64,000 bases of DNA from the NCBI RefSeq assembly GCF_009818105.1, contig NZ_CP046564.1:1922001-1986000 (forward strand). The letters are read 5' to 3'. Source of the DNA: Bacillus sp. N1-1 (GTDB lineage: Bacteria; Bacillota; Bacilli; Bacillales; Guptibacillaceae). The position numbers were made by a program, and so were the translations under genes. Every line of letters starts with the position of its first letter. The stretch's first letter is position 1. The notes beneath the pieces were generated by a model. The model searched no databases. It was not told the origin of the DNA and saw only the letters and a list, made by a program, of their open reading frames with translations. Below are positions 9,185 to 18,334 of this stretch, in pieces.

Positions 9185-9418
9185 ATGGCAGATACACTAG
9201 AGCGTGTAACAAAGATTATTGTTGATCGTCTTGGAGTTGAAGAATCTGAGATTAAACCAGAAGCTTCTTTCAAAGACGACCTTGGTGCCGATTCCCTTGA
9301 TGTAGTGGAATTAGTCATGGAACTTGAAGATGAGTTTGATCTTGAAATTTCTGATGAAGATGCTGAGAAAATTGTAACAGTTGGCGATGTAATTGATTAC
9401 ATAAACAGCCATCAATAA
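9185..9418 (+). CDS. acpA: Acyl carrier protein
   Basis: 77 residues, highly acidic. GADSLD contains Ser37, the site for the 4'-phosphopantetheine arm. The protein carries growing acyl chains for FabD, FabG and PlsX encoded just upstream. ATG 9185 is chosen because GGGGAGGTGAG precedes it and [18 protein letters not shown] matches the family; an in-frame GTG at 9176 lies inside the ribosome site. A strong terminator follows, ending the operon before rnc. Confidence 0.98.
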   Translation: MADTLERVTKIIVDRLGVEESEIKPEASFKDDLGADSLDVVELVMELEDEFDLEISDEDAEKIVTVGDVIDYINSHQ

Positions 9419-9441
9419 TCTTCAGGTTAATCTGAAGTGAT

Positions 9442-9473
9442 GGAATAAGCCCCGCTTGACGGGGTTTTATTCC
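9442..9473 (+). terminator. Terminator after acpA
   Basis: CCCCG, loop CTTGA, CGGGG, then TTTTATTCC; the flanks (GGAATAA and TTATTCC) can extend the stem. It closes the fatty-acid operon. A smaller inverted repeat, TTCAG-GTTAAT-CTGAA, lies just upstream at 9421-9436. Confidence 0.85.
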
Positions 9474-9527
9474 TGTTAATAAAGCTCCAGAGTAAAAAGA
9501 TGATAGTGATAAGTCGTGGAGGTATCT

Positions 9528-10319
9528 ATGTCCAAATCAAAACATTCACCAAAAACGAGAGCCAGACGTTTCAAACCTAAGCATTCACGACAACTCGTGG
9601 TTGGAGAGGCAATCAAATCGCAATTCACTGCTTTTCAAAAGGAAATTGGTGTATCGTTCGAAAATGAACAGCTTCTTTTTCAAGCTTTTACCCATTCATC
9701 CTATGTGAATGAGCATCGACTGCATCCGCAGATGGACAATGAACGTCTTGAATTTCTTGGAGATGCCGTACTTGAGCTTACGATATCAAGATACTTATAT
9801 GAAAAGTACCCAAATATGAGTGAAGGCCAGCTAACAAAGCTAAGAGCAGCAATTGTTTGTGAACCATCACTTGTTCAATTCGCGAATGACATGAATTTTG
9901 GCCATCTCGTACTTCTTGGTAAGGGAGAAGAGATGACGGGTGGAAGAATGCGTCCGGCACTTCTTGCGGATGTATTTGAGTCGTTCGTTTGTGCTTTGTA
10001 TCTTGATCAAGGTCTGGAAGTCGTCTTTGAATTTCTTGAGAAGTTTGTTTATCCGAAAATTAACGCCGGTGCTTTTTCTCATGTGATGGATTATAAAAGT
10101 CAGCTTCAGGAAGTCATCCAGCGTGAAAGTCTTGGAGTTATTGATTACGTCATTACCGATGAAAAAGGACCCGCACATAACCGAGAGTTCTCTTCGAAAG
10201 TTATGTTGAATGGAAATGACCTTGGCGTTGGAGTAGGACGTTCGAAGAAAGAAGCCGAACAAATGGCTGCACAAAAAGCACTTATAAATTTAAAAGAACG
10301 TAATGAAAAAGAATCCTGA
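9528..10319 (+). CDS. rnc: Ribonuclease III
   Basis: 263 residues. The RNase III signature [15 protein letters not shown], holding the catalytic acidic residues, is near residue 70. [12 protein letters not shown] and the C-terminal [18 protein letters not shown] form the double-stranded-RNA-binding domain (about 185-258). It processes rRNA, the SRP RNA and structured mRNAs. A basic N-terminal extension ([19 protein letters not shown]) makes it slightly longer than the B. subtilis enzyme. Start ATG 9528 follows GTGGAGGT by five bases. The last codons lie within the 40-bp palindromic terminator. In Bacillus, rnc-smc-ftsY forms one block; here an opposite-strand gene interrupts it. Confidence 0.97.
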   Translation: MSKSKHSPKTRARRFKPKHSRQLVVGEAIKSQFTAFQKEIGVSFENEQLLFQAFTHSSYVNEHRLHPQMDNERLEFLGDAVLELTISRYLYEKYPNMSEGQLTKLRAAIVCEPSLVQFANDMNFGHLVLLGKGEEMTGGRMRPALLADVFESFVCALYLDQGLEVVFEFLEKFVYPKINAGAFSHVMDYKSQLQEVIQRESLGVIDYVITDEKGPAHNREFSSKVMLNGNDLGVGVGRSKKEAEQMAAQKALINLKERNEKES

Positions 10320-10340
10320 GCTCAGGATTCTTTTTCATTA
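10301..10340. terminator. Bidirectional terminator, 40-bp perfect palindrome
   Basis: TAATGAAAAAGAATCCTGAG is followed directly by its exact reverse complement. The A-rich and T-rich outer arms supply a T-tract on both strands. It overlaps the final rnc codons and sits between convergent rnc (+) and the DUF1128 gene (-), so it can end both transcripts. Confidence 0.88.
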
Positions 10341-10358
10341 GGGTGCTTATTCGACTGT

Positions 10359-10583
10359 TTAAGAAGCGCGCAATTTTCCTAGTTCAGCTAAAATCGCTTG
10401 CATTTCTGCAACGCTGAGCGATTGCTTCTTATTCAGCATGACATAGATTTCATAAATGTCATCATAAGAAGATAAATCGAATGATTCTGGTTTAATCATG
10501 CCTGCGTTGATCACTTGCATTTTTTCTTTAATGCCCTCGACCATATACGCCAGGTTTTCTTCTGATTTAATCGTAAGATCCAT
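10359..10583 (-). CDS. DUF1128 family protein (YfkK-like)
   Basis: 74 residues from ATG at 10583 (read leftwards), preceded by AGGTGG at five bases. An in-frame GTG at 10592 overlaps the ribosome site and is less likely. Sequence blocks LTIKSEENLAYMVEGIKEKMQVINAGMI, FDLSSYDDIYEIY and LNKKQSLSVAEMQAILAELG match, from memory, the small YfkK/DUF1128 proteins of Bacilli, whose function is unknown. Predicted soluble and helical, with no membrane segment. It is the only clear minus-strand gene in the window and is wedged between rnc and smc, which are adjacent in B. subtilis, where yfkK is elsewhere. Family fairly sure; function unknown. Confidence 0.82.
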   Translation of the reverse strand: MDLTIKSEENLAYMVEGIKEKMQVINAGMIKPESFDLSSYDDIYEIYVMLNKKQSLSVAEMQAILAELGKLRAS

Positions 10584-10808
10584 TAGTTCCACCTGCCTTA
10601 TTTAATATTCAATGACGACAGATCGCCATGATATGTACCAATCCCTCATGAGCCTAACTAATGTTGTTGGACTAGAAGGTTTTCCTTATTGTAACATGTC
10701 TTAGCTCAGTATCGTAGAGGTCATTGTTTTATGATAAAATAAGACAGTTAGTGAATTGAAACGTACTTAATTTGCATACATAGATGAAACAGATGAGGGG
10801 GAAAGATG

Positions 10809-13800
10809 ATGTTCCTCAAACGATTAGATGTAGTCGGCTTTAAATCATTTGCCGATCGTATTTCAGTTGAGTTTGTCCCAGGAGTAACATCAGTTGTCGG
10901 TCCGAACGGCAGCGGTAAAAGTAATATTAATGACGCCATCAGATGGGTGCTTGGTGAGCAATCCGCCAGGTCACTGAGAGGCGCTAAAATGGAAGATATC
11001 ATTTTCGCAGGAAGTGATACGAGAAAAGCAGTGAATTTAGCGGAGGTTACGTTAACGCTTGATAATACGAATCAATATCTTCCAATCGACTATAACGAAG
11101 TCAGCGTAACAAGACGCGTTTATCGATCAGGAGATAGTGAATATCTTTTGAATAACCAGACGTGTCGACTTAAAGATATTATTGAATTGTTTATGGACTC
11201 AGGTCTTGGAAAAGAATCCTTTTCAATTATTGGACAAGGTAGAATTGAAGAGATACTAAGTAGTAAATCCGAAGAACGCCGTAAGATATTTGAAGAGGCG
11301 GCGGGGGTTTTGAAATACAAGACGCGAAAGACGAAAGCAGAAACGCGATTAAAGGAAACGGAAGATAACCTTCACCGCGTTGAGGATATTTTATATGAAT
11401 TAGAGGATCAAGTAGAACCACTTCGGATGCAGGCATCGATTGCTAAGGATTATTTGCAGAAACGTGAAGACCTTGAAAAGATCGAAGCAGCGCTTACCGT
11501 TCATGAAATTGAAGAATATCACCAGGCTTGGAAGCTAAAGAAAGAAGAGCTTGATTCTTTAAAAGCGAAGGAACTTACGTTAAATGACTCGATCACTGTA
11601 AAAAAAGAGACGTTAGCAAGTGCAAGAGAGAAGCTAGACAAATCTGAGCATAACCTAGAAACATACCAACAACAGCTTCTCGATACGAGTGAAGAGCTAG
11701 AGAAACTTGAAGGAAAGAAAGAAGTTCTTAAAGAACGGAAGAAAAATGCGCATCAAAACCGGTCTAACCTAGAAGAGCGGATGACGTTTTTACAAGAGAA
11801 AAAAAGCTATTATGAAAAGGAAATTGAGCATCACCGCAGTCGATTTGATCAGCAGAAAAAAGAATTAGGTCAATTAAAGTCTAGTTTGAAGAAAGAAACA
11901 GAACTTCTATCTGATATAGAACAAGACATTGAGCAAGAGCTTGATCGAATGAAGTCAGATTACTTTGAGCTGCTTAATGAGCAGGCGTCCATACGGAACG
12001 AAAATCGTTATCTTCAAGACCAGCTTTCTATACTTAGTCAGCGTAAAGATCGGCTTGATGGAGATAATCATAAATATATTGAAGAGCGAAGCGCCGTTGA
12101 CGAAAAGAAAGCAGAACGCTCAGCCAAGTTAGCTCAGTCAAAACAAGAACTTGAAGCTCACGTCTCGCGATTCTACAAAAGCAAACATGATGTAGAAGAG
12201 AAAAAGAAAGCACTTGGCGAGAAAGAATCAAAGCTCTATCAAGCGTATCAATATATTCAACAATACAAATCAAAGAAAGAAATGTTAGAAGAAATGCAGG
12301 ACGATTATGCCGGGTTCTTCCAGGGCGTAAAAGAAGTGCTCAAAGCCCGTGAAGACCTTTCAGGTATTGAAGGAGCGGTAGCTGAACTCATTACCGTACC
12401 TAAAGATGTGGAAACGGCACTTGAAACGGCTCTTGGAGGAGCCATGCAAAACGTTGTCGTCCAAGATGAGGCATCGGGCAGACAGGCAATCACTTATTTG
12501 AAAAAGAATCGCTCAGGACGAGCTACTTTTCTTCCTCTGTCAGTCGTGAAGTCACGAAAGATATCGAGCTATGATTTAGAACGCGTAAAACAAAACGAGG
12601 CATTCGTAGGCGTTGCTTCTGACCTCATCACTTTCGATCCAAAGTATCAGGCTGTAATGGAGAATTTATTAGGCTCTGTTCTTGTTGCCAAAGAACTAAA
12701 AGGTGCGAATGAACTTGCAAAAGTCATGCAGTACCGAACACGGATCGTTACGTTAGAGGGAGACGTTGTGAATCCCGGCGGCTCCATGAGTGGAGGAAGT
12801 GTGAAGCAGAAATCCTCATCACTATTAAGCCGTCAACGTGATCTTGAAATTCTGATCAAAAAACTTGAGGACATGCAGAAAAAGACGACGGGTGTTGAGC
12901 AAGAGATCAAGAAGGATAAAGTCGCTTTAGCTGCTCTAGAAGAAAAGCTAGATGAGATGCGCGAACGTGGCGAAAACCTCAGACTTGAAGAGCAGTCTCT
13001 ATTAGGAGACTTAAGAGCGATTGAAGGAGACGAACGTAATTCGAATGAACGTCTTCAGCTATACGATCGTGAGAAAAAAGCGATTGAAGAAGAGATTGAA
13101 ACGCATCATAAGCGCCATATCTATCTTATAGAAAGACTCGAAACGATTACGAAACAAGCAGCAACACTTGAAAGTAAAATTGATAACTTAACTGCGAAGA
13201 AACAAACTCAGCAAACGTCTCGTGAAACAATTCAAACCGAGATTACTGAGCTGAAAGTAAAAGTGGCTGAGCACCAGCAATCATTCCAAAATCAAAAAGA
13301 AACGCTTGATCGTTTAACAACAGAACAGAATGAGACGAATACACAGTTGGCTGAAACGACAGAAGAATTCACCCTTTTATCTGAAGCGATGTCTTCAAAT
13401 TCTAACGGAGAAGAGAAACTGGACCAAAACATTGTTTCGTTCCGCGCTGAGAAAGATAAATTACTTCAGACGCTTCAAAATGAACGAGAAGTAAAGCTTT
13501 CTCTGCAACAAGAGATTGAAACGGTTAGTACGAAGCTGGATTCTCTTATCGCAGAGGACAAGCAGCTCTCAGGATTAATGCAGGCTGTTGAAGTTAGCAT
13601 TAATCGTTTGGATGTTGAACTCGAGAATAGATTAGCGATTTTAAGTGAGGAATACGAGTTAACCTATGAAGCAGCGAAGGAAAAGCATGTTCTTTCCCTT
13701 GAACCCGAAGATGCAAGGCGAAAGCTAAAGCTCATTAAATTAGAGATTGATGAGCTAGGAACCGTGAACCTTGGTGCAATTGATGAATACGATCGCGTCA

Positions 13801-14372
13801 ATGAGCGCTATACGTTCCTTAGTGAACAGCAAGCGGATCTTCTTCAGGCAAAAGAAACGCTTTATGCGGTCATTAAAGAAATGGATCAGGAAATGAAGAA
13901 AAGATTTGAAGAGACTTTCACGAAAATTCGTGCTCAGTTCCAAATCGTTTTTAAAGAATTGTTTGGTGGAGGGAAGGCAGATCTTGTCCTCACTGATCCG
14001 GATAACCTCCTTTCAACAGGGGTCGATATTCTGGCACAGCCGCCTGGGAAAAAATTGCAACACCTTGCTCTTCTTTCAGGAGGAGAGAGGGCATTTACTG
14101 CCATTGCGCTTCTATTTTCGATTTTGAAAGTTCGTCCAGTACCATTCTGTGTACTTGATGAGGTAGAAGCCGCTTTAGATGATGCGAATGTGGGGCGTTT
14201 CGCTAAGTACCTGAAGCAATTTAGTGAAAAAACCCAGTTTATTGTTATTACCCATAGAAAGGGTACAATGGAAGAGTCGGATGTGCTTTATGGGGTAACG
14301 ATGCAGGAGTCAGGTGTGTCTCGACTCGTTTCCGTAAGACTTGAAGAATCGAAGCAATTAATATCGCAATAA
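10809..14372 (+). CDS. smc: Chromosome segregation ATPase SMC
   Basis: 1187 residues. Walker A GPNGSGKS is at residues 31-38. Two long coiled coils (about 165-495 and 675-1000) flank a hinge (about 510-665, with GDVVNPGGSMSGG at its end). The C-terminal head has LLSGGERAFTA (signature Ser1090) and CVLDEVEAALDD (Walker B). With ScpA and ScpB it forms condensin, which compacts and resolves the chromosome. ATG 10809 is seven bases from GAGGGGG; ATG 10806 is a close alternative adding one residue. The usual SGGERAL is SGGERAF here (Phe1096). The 225 bases upstream, back to the DUF1128 start, hold no clear sigma-A promoter. ftsY follows after 18 bases. Confidence 0.98.
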   Translation: MFLKRLDVVGFKSFADRISVEFVPGVTSVVGPNGSGKSNINDAIRWVLGEQSARSLRGAKMEDIIFAGSDTRKAVNLAEVTLTLDNTNQYLPIDYNEVSVTRRVYRSGDSEYLLNNQTCRLKDIIELFMDSGLGKESFSIIGQGRIEEILSSKSEERRKIFEEAAGVLKYKTRKTKAETRLKETEDNLHRVEDILYELEDQVEPLRMQASIAKDYLQKREDLEKIEAALTVHEIEEYHQAWKLKKEELDSLKAKELTLNDSITVKKETLASAREKLDKSEHNLETYQQQLLDTSEELEKLEGKKEVLKERKKNAHQNRSNLEERMTFLQEKKSYYEKEIEHHRSRFDQQKKELGQLKSSLKKETELLSDIEQDIEQELDRMKSDYFELLNEQASIRNENRYLQDQLSILSQRKDRLDGDNHKYIEERSAVDEKKAERSAKLAQSKQELEAHVSRFYKSKHDVEEKKKALGEKESKLYQAYQYIQQYKSKKEMLEEMQDDYAGFFQGVKEVLKAREDLSGIEGAVAELITVPKDVETALETALGGAMQNVVVQDEASGRQAITYLKKNRSGRATFLPLSVVKSRKISSYDLERVKQNEAFVGVASDLITFDPKYQAVMENLLGSVLVAKELKGANELAKVMQYRTRIVTLEGDVVNPGGSMSGGSVKQKSSSLLSRQRDLEILIKKLEDMQKKTTGVEQEIKKDKVALAALEEKLDEMRERGENLRLEEQSLLGDLRAIEGDERNSNERLQLYDREKKAIEEEIETHHKRHIYLIERLETITKQAATLESKIDNLTAKKQTQQTSRETIQTEITELKVKVAEHQQSFQNQKETLDRLTTEQNETNTQLAETTEEFTLLSEAMSSNSNGEEKLDQNIVSFRAEKDKLLQTLQNEREVKLSLQQEIETVSTKLDSLIAEDKQLSGLMQAVEVSINRLDVELENRLAILSEEYELTYEAAKEKHVLSLEPEDARRKLKLIKLEIDELGTVNLGAIDEYDRVNERYTFLSEQQADLLQAKETLYAVIKEMDQEMKKRFEETFTKIRAQFQIVFKELFGGGKADLVLTDPDNLLSTGVDILAQPPGKKLQHLALLSGGERAFTAIALLFSILKVRPVPFCVLDEVEAALDDANVGRFAKYLKQFSEKTQFIVITHRKGTMEESDVLYGVTMQESGVSRLVSVRLEESKQLISQ

Positions 14373-14390
14373 CAAGTAGGGGGATGCAAA

Positions 14391-15386
14391 GTGAGTTTTT
14401 TTAAAAAGTTAAAAGATAAGTTCACCACACAAACAGATGATGTAACAGGGAAATTTAAAGACGGACTCGAGAAAACAAGAACGTCTTTCTCAACAAAAAT
14501 GAACAATCTCGTAAAAAACTATCGAAAAGTAGACGAGGAGTTCTTCGAAGAATTAGAGGAGCTTCTCATTAGTGCTGACGTCGGTGTAGCGACGGTAATG
14601 GACCTTATTGACGTTTTAAAGGATGAAGCAAGAACGCGCAATATTAAAGATACGAAAGAACTTCAGAGTGTCATTTCAGAAAAATTAGCGGAGCTTCTCC
14701 ATAAATCTGACGAAGATGGTTCGCTTAATATTCAAGAAGAGGGACTAACGGTCTTCTTATTCGTTGGGGTTAATGGGGTTGGGAAGACAACGACAATCGG
14801 TAAGCTTGCGCACAAGTTTAAGCAAGAGGGCAAGAAAGTTGTTCTCGCAGCAGGAGATACGTTCCGAGCAGGTGCCATTGAACAGCTAGATGTATGGGGA
14901 GAAAGAGCTGGCGTAGATGTGATCAAGCATCAAGCTGGCTCAGATCCAGCGGCAGTTGTTTTTGATGCTGTACAATCTGCTAAATCACGTAACGCAGATA
15001 TATTGCTTTGTGATACAGCCGGGCGTCTTCAGAACAAAGTAAACCTTATGAACGAGCTAGAAAAAGTAAAGCGTGTTATTCAACGTGAAGTACCATCTGG
15101 TCCACATGAAGTGATTCTTGTTCTTGATGCGACAACAGGTCAAAATGCGATGAGTCAGGCAAAGCAATTTGGGCAATCAACGGACGTGTCTGGTATTGCA
15201 TTAACCAAGCTCGATGGAACTGCTAAAGGTGGCATTGTACTGGCTATTCGACATGAGCTTGATATCCCTGTTAAGCTCGTAGGACTTGGTGAGAAGATGG
15301 ATGATTTACAGGAATTTGATCCGGATACATTTGTGTATGGATTATTCTCTTCTATCATTGAAGAAGAGGAAGAAAACGAAGAATAA
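14391..15386 (+). CDS. ftsY: Signal recognition particle receptor FtsY
   Basis: 331 residues. A short charged amphipathic N-terminus (MSFFKKLKDKF) for membrane contact is followed by the N domain helices and the SRP GTPase domain: GVNGVGKT (P-loop) at residues 126-133, DTAGR, and TKLDGTAKGG. FtsY docks ribosome-SRP complexes carrying membrane proteins at the Sec translocon through its GTPase partner Ffh, encoded 450 bases downstream. GTG 14391 follows AGTAGGGGG. The acidic A domain of Gram-negative FtsY is absent, as expected for Bacillota. It shares the transcript with smc. Confidence 0.97.
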   Translation: MSFFKKLKDKFTTQTDDVTGKFKDGLEKTRTSFSTKMNNLVKNYRKVDEEFFEELEELLISADVGVATVMDLIDVLKDEARTRNIKDTKELQSVISEKLAELLHKSDEDGSLNIQEEGLTVFLFVGVNGVGKTTTIGKLAHKFKQEGKKVVLAAGDTFRAGAIEQLDVWGERAGVDVIKHQAGSDPAAVVFDAVQSAKSRNADILLCDTAGRLQNKVNLMNELEKVKRVIQREVPSGPHEVILVLDATTGQNAMSQAKQFGQSTDVSGIALTKLDGTAKGGIVLAIRHELDIPVKLVGLGEKMDDLQEFDPDTFVYGLFSSIIEEEEENEE

Positions 15387-15416
15387 AATCTTCGTAAATT
15401 GTGTTAAGAAAAAATC

Positions 15417-15445
15417 TTGACAAATAAAATGACGCATAGTAATAT
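15417..15445 (+). promoter_or_regulatory. Promoter for ylxM-ffh
   Basis: Perfect TTGACA at 15417-15422 and TAATAT at 15440-15445, with a 17-base spacer. A TATAAT at 15443-15448 overlaps but would need a 20-base spacer. It lies 40 bases upstream of ylxM, in the ftsY-ylxM gap. Confidence 0.7.
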
Positions 15446-15487
15446 AATTAACGTAAAGGTGATTACCTTAACAAGGGGCTGTTAACA

Positions 15488-15817
15488 ATGCTAGAGAAAA
15501 CGATGAGAATTAACTCGTTATTTGACTTTTATCAGTCGCTTTTAACACCGAAACAGCGTAATTATATGGCATTGTATTACCTTGATGATTATTCATTAGG
15601 TGAAATCGCAGAAGAATTTCAAGTTAGCCGTCAGGCTGTCTATGATAACATTAAGCGAACAGAACAAATGATAGAAGAATATGAAGCAAAACTGTTGCTA
15701 TTCGAGCGATACATCAAAAGACAGGAGCTGTTAGAAAAGCTCAAGGAAGCGATCATGAGTGAGAATGAAAACTCGAAGGCGCTGTCGTTGATAACATCTC
15801 TTGAAAAACTGGATTAG
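15488..15817 (+). CDS. ylxM: SRP-associated helix-turn-helix protein YlxM
   Basis: 109 residues, UPF0122 family. The N-terminal half has a sigma-70 region 4-like helix-turn-helix ([20 protein letters not shown] and following, about residues 34-60); the C-terminal half is a predicted coiled coil. The gene is nearly always next to ffh; in streptococci YlxM binds the SRP and modulates its GTPase, so a secretion role is inferred rather than DNA regulation. ATG 15488 follows AGGGG. It is 12 bases from ffh and shares the promoter at 15417. Confidence 0.93.
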   Translation: MLEKTMRINSLFDFYQSLLTPKQRNYMALYYLDDYSLGEIAEEFQVSRQAVYDNIKRTEQMIEEYEAKLLLFERYIKRQELLEKLKEAIMSENENSKALSLITSLEKLD

Positions 15818-15829
15818 GAGGCGGCGAAC

Positions 15830-17179
15830 ATGGCATTTGAAGGGTTAGCCGACCGACTGCAAGACACCCTGCAGAAGATACGCGGTAAAGGGAAAGTAAC
15901 GGAAGCTGACGTAAAAGAAATGATGCGTGAAGTAAGGTTAGCCTTGCTTGAAGCGGACGTTAACTTTAAAGTCGTAAAACAGTTTATCAACAAGGTCAAA
16001 GAGCGCGCCGTTGGACAGGAAGTTATGAAAAGCCTGACCCCAGGGCAGCAGGTCATTAAAGTCGTTAATGAAGAGCTGACAGCGCTTATGGGTGGAGAAC
16101 AGAGTAAGATTGCTGTTTCAAACCGCCCACCGACTGTGATTATGATGGCCGGTCTACAGGGTGCGGGTAAGACGACAACTGTCGGTAAGCTTGCAAACCA
16201 TTTACGTAAAAATCATAACCGTAAACCACTTTTAGTAGCGGCGGATATTTACCGTCCTGCAGCGATTAACCAGCTTGAAACACTCGGTAAACAGCTTAGT
16301 ATGCCGGTCTTCTCGATGGGTGATCAAGTGAGTCCGGTAGAAATTGCTACAAAAGCAATTGAAAAAGCAAAAGAAGAACATCTGGACTATGTCATTATTG
16401 ACACGGCAGGCCGCTTGCATATTGATGAGAATCTGATGCAGGAGCTAAAAGATGTTAAAGAAGCTGTTACGCCTGATGAAATCTTCCTAGTGGTTGATTC
16501 CATGACAGGGCAAGACGCTGTTAACGTTGCTGAAAGCTTTAATGATGCACTTGATATTACAGGTGTCGTTCTAACAAAGCTTGATGGTGACACGCGCGGT
16601 GGTGCTGCACTGTCGATCAAGTCTGTAACAGATAAACCGATCAAGTTCGCAGGTATGGGTGAAAAGCTTGATGCACTAGAACCGTTTCATCCCGAGAGAA
16701 TGGCTTCGCGAATTCTCGGCATGGGTGACGTGCTAACGCTCATTGAAAAAGCCCAGACTTCTGTTGATGAAGACAAAGCGAAAGAGCTTGAGAAAAAGAT
16801 GCGAACGATGAGTTTTACGTTTGATGATTTCCTTGATCAACTTGGTCAGGTTCGAAGCATGGGACCACTTGATGAATTGATGGACATGATTCCTGGTATG
16901 AATAAAAAAGCCATGAAAAATGTAAGTGTTGATGAAAAACAAATTGGCCGGGTTGAAGCCATTATTCAGTCAATGACAACACGTGAAAAAGAAGAGCCAG
17001 ATATTATCAATGCGAGTCGCAAAAAGCGAATTGCCGTCGGAAGTGGTACGTCTGTGCAAGATGTCAATCGTCTCTTGAAGCAATTTGATGAGATGAAGAA
17101 GATGATGAAGCAGATGACCAATATGTCTAAAGGCGGTAAGAAAAAAGGTAAGGGCATGAATTTCCCATTCATGCAATAA
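15830..17179 (+). CDS. ffh: Signal recognition particle protein Ffh
   Basis: 449 residues. N domain (1-90) and G domain with GLQGAGKT at residues 108-115, DTAGRLHIDE and TKLDGDTRGG. A methionine-rich M domain (about 300-449, ending KGGKKKGKGMNFPFMQ) binds the SRP RNA and signal sequences. It partners with FtsY from the same block. ATG 15830 lies behind GGAGGCGG, 12 bases after ylxM. All GTPase motifs are intact and the length is normal. No SRP RNA gene is in the window. Confidence 0.98.
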   Translation: MAFEGLADRLQDTLQKIRGKGKVTEADVKEMMREVRLALLEADVNFKVVKQFINKVKERAVGQEVMKSLTPGQQVIKVVNEELTALMGGEQSKIAVSNRPPTVIMMAGLQGAGKTTTVGKLANHLRKNHNRKPLLVAADIYRPAAINQLETLGKQLSMPVFSMGDQVSPVEIATKAIEKAKEEHLDYVIIDTAGRLHIDENLMQELKDVKEAVTPDEIFLVVDSMTGQDAVNVAESFNDALDITGVVLTKLDGDTRGGAALSIKSVTDKPIKFAGMGEKLDALEPFHPERMASRILGMGDVLTLIEKAQTSVDEDKAKELEKKMRTMSFTFDDFLDQLGQVRSMGPLDELMDMIPGMNKKAMKNVSVDEKQIGRVEAIIQSMTTREKEEPDIINASRKKRIAVGSGTSVQDVNRLLKQFDEMKKMMKQMTNMSKGGKKKGKGMNFPFMQ

Positions 17180-17198
17180 AAATGAAGTAAATTTTCTC

Positions 17199-17227
17199 TT
17201 TACAAGAGTATAAATTTATGATATTAT
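17199..17227 (+). promoter_or_regulatory. Promoter for rpsP
   Basis: TTTACA at 17199-17204 and TATTAT at 17222-17227, each five of six consensus bases, with a 17-base spacer. It lies in the ffh-rpsP gap and gives a short leader before the ribosome site at 17250. Confidence 0.75.
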
Positions 17228-17263
17228 ATTGATTTATGTGAACATTTTTTGGAGGTGAAAGAC

Positions 17264-17536
17264 ATGGCAGTTAAAATTCGTTTAAAGCGTATGGGTGCTA
17301 AAAGAGCTCCTTACTATCGCGTAGTTGTTGCTGATTCACGTGCACCACGTGACGGACGCTTCATCGAGGAAATCGGAACTTACAATCCGGTTGCTAATCC
17401 AGTTGAAGTGAAAATCAACGAAGAGAAAGCTCTTGATTGGATGCTTAAAGGCGCTAAGCCTTCTGATACAGTACGTAACCTATTCTCCACTGCAGGACTT
17501 ATGGAGAAGCTTCACAACGCAAAAAACACAAAGTAA
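17264..17536 (+). CDS. rpsP: 30S ribosomal protein S16
   Basis: 90 residues, standard for Bacillus. [26 protein letters not shown] is the S16 N-terminus. S16 assists early 30S assembly near the 5' domain of 16S rRNA. ATG 17264 follows GGAGGTGA; the frame is open upstream to a TTG inside the leader, but homology begins at this ATG. It opens the rpsP-khpA-ylqD-rimM-trmD-rplS cluster under its own promoter, with a hairpin right after the stop that may reduce read-through. Confidence 0.98.
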   Translation: MAVKIRLKRMGAKRAPYYRVVVADSRAPRDGRFIEEIGTYNPVANPVEVKINEEKALDWMLKGAKPSDTVRNLFSTAGLMEKLHNAKNTK

Positions 17537-17549
17537 TTTAACACCTTAG

Positions 17550-17573
17550 AGGAGGCTTTCTTGAAAGCCTCCT
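17550..17573 (+). terminator. Hairpin terminator/attenuator after rpsP
   Basis: GGAGGCTTTC, two-base spacer TT, GAAAGCCTCC, followed by only TTTGG. The stem is strong and the T-run short, so partial termination is likely, letting rpsP be expressed more than khpA. Confidence 0.65.
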
Positions 17574-17618
17574 TTGGTGTATCCTGGTCCATCATTTCGA
17601 AAAAGGTGGGAGACGATC

Positions 17619-17846
17619 ATGGAAGCCCTAGTTGAAACAATTGTAAAAGCTCTTGTCGATCATCCTGATGATGTTCGAGTTGAAAAAGAAGCAACAAACA
17701 GCCTGGACATATACAAGCTTTACGTTCATGCCGATGATACAGGTAAAGTGATTGGAAAGCAGGGTAAGGTTGCTAGATCAATCCGAACAGTGATGAATGC
17801 CGCGGCTGTTCAGTCAAGCAAACGCGTACAGTTGGAGATACTCTAG
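17619..17846 (+). CDS. khpA: KH-domain RNA-binding protein KhpA (YlqC)
   Basis: 75 residues, almost entirely one small KH domain with the GxxG loop in GKVIGKQG (residues 42-49) and the end RVQLEIL. In streptococci KhpA pairs with KhpB/Jag and affects cell division and mRNA levels; B. subtilis YlqC is the same family. ATG 17619 follows AAAGGTGGGAG. The frame is open upstream to 17574 but has no ribosome site there. The stop codon lies at the base of a terminator. Role here is by family only. Confidence 0.93.
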   Translation: MEALVETIVKALVDHPDDVRVEKEATNSLDIYKLYVHADDTGKVIGKQGKVARSIRTVMNAAAVQSSKRVQLEIL

Positions 17847-17870
17847 GGGAGCTTACACTCCTCTTTTTTA
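17845..17870 (+). terminator. Terminator after khpA
   Basis: AGGGGAG, loop CTTACA, CTCCTCT (one G-T pair), then a six-base T-run. It begins within the khpA stop codon. A new promoter for ylqD is not evident, so read-through is probable. Confidence 0.75.
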
Positions 17871-17917
17871 TTTGTAACTTTAAAGACCGATAATTATTAC
17901 ATACGGAGGGCAGTGCG

Positions 17918-18334
17918 ATGAAAATCATTGTAACGTATGATGTGAAACAAGTTTTAACAGAGCAAAGCCGGGCTTCCTATTTAGATCAATGGCAAAAAGA
18001 ACGCTCAGCCCTTCAACAGGAAAAGGAACATCTCGTATTTGAAATGAAACGATTGCAAAAAAAGCGTCCGTCTGACCACAAATGGATTGGCGATCAGTTT
18101 GAAAAAGAAATCCGGTCGAGAACGGAACGGATGTCTTATCTAGATTTTAAAATTGATCAGCTTGACCAGTTATCGCTAGGGTCTGAAATCCACGATGGGG
18201 AGATTGAATCGATTCAAGAGGTTCGAGTTGGTGAAAAGTGGCATGCGCGAGAGCAAAAAGGTAAAATAGTCATTAAAGACGGGATCGTGCAAAGCATTGT
18301 CCCTGACTCCACAGGAAAGGATATCACGATATGA
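17918..18334 (+). CDS. ylqD: YlqD family protein of unknown function
   Basis: 138 residues. The first half is charged with predicted coiled coil (about 25-90: [19 protein letters not shown] and surroundings). The C-terminal part ([27 protein letters not shown]) looks like a small beta domain. This matches Bacillus YlqD, whose function is undefined. No signal peptide or membrane segment is seen. ATG 17918 follows GGAGGGCAG. The stop overlaps the rimM start by four bases (ATGA), implying translational coupling and a possible link to ribosome or tRNA maturation, which is inference only. Confidence 0.85.
   Translation: MKIIVTYDVKQVLTEQSRASYLDQWQKERSALQQEKEHLVFEMKRLQKKRPSDHKWIGDQFEKEIRSRTERMSYLDFKIDQLDQLSLGSEIHDGEIESIQEVRVGEKWHAREQKGKIVIKDGIVQSIVPDSTGKDITI

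Noticed and set aside
9867..10274. Antisense open frame of 135 codons inside rnc
   Set aside because: It is a shadow of the rnc frame, with no ribosome site and no recognisable protein features.
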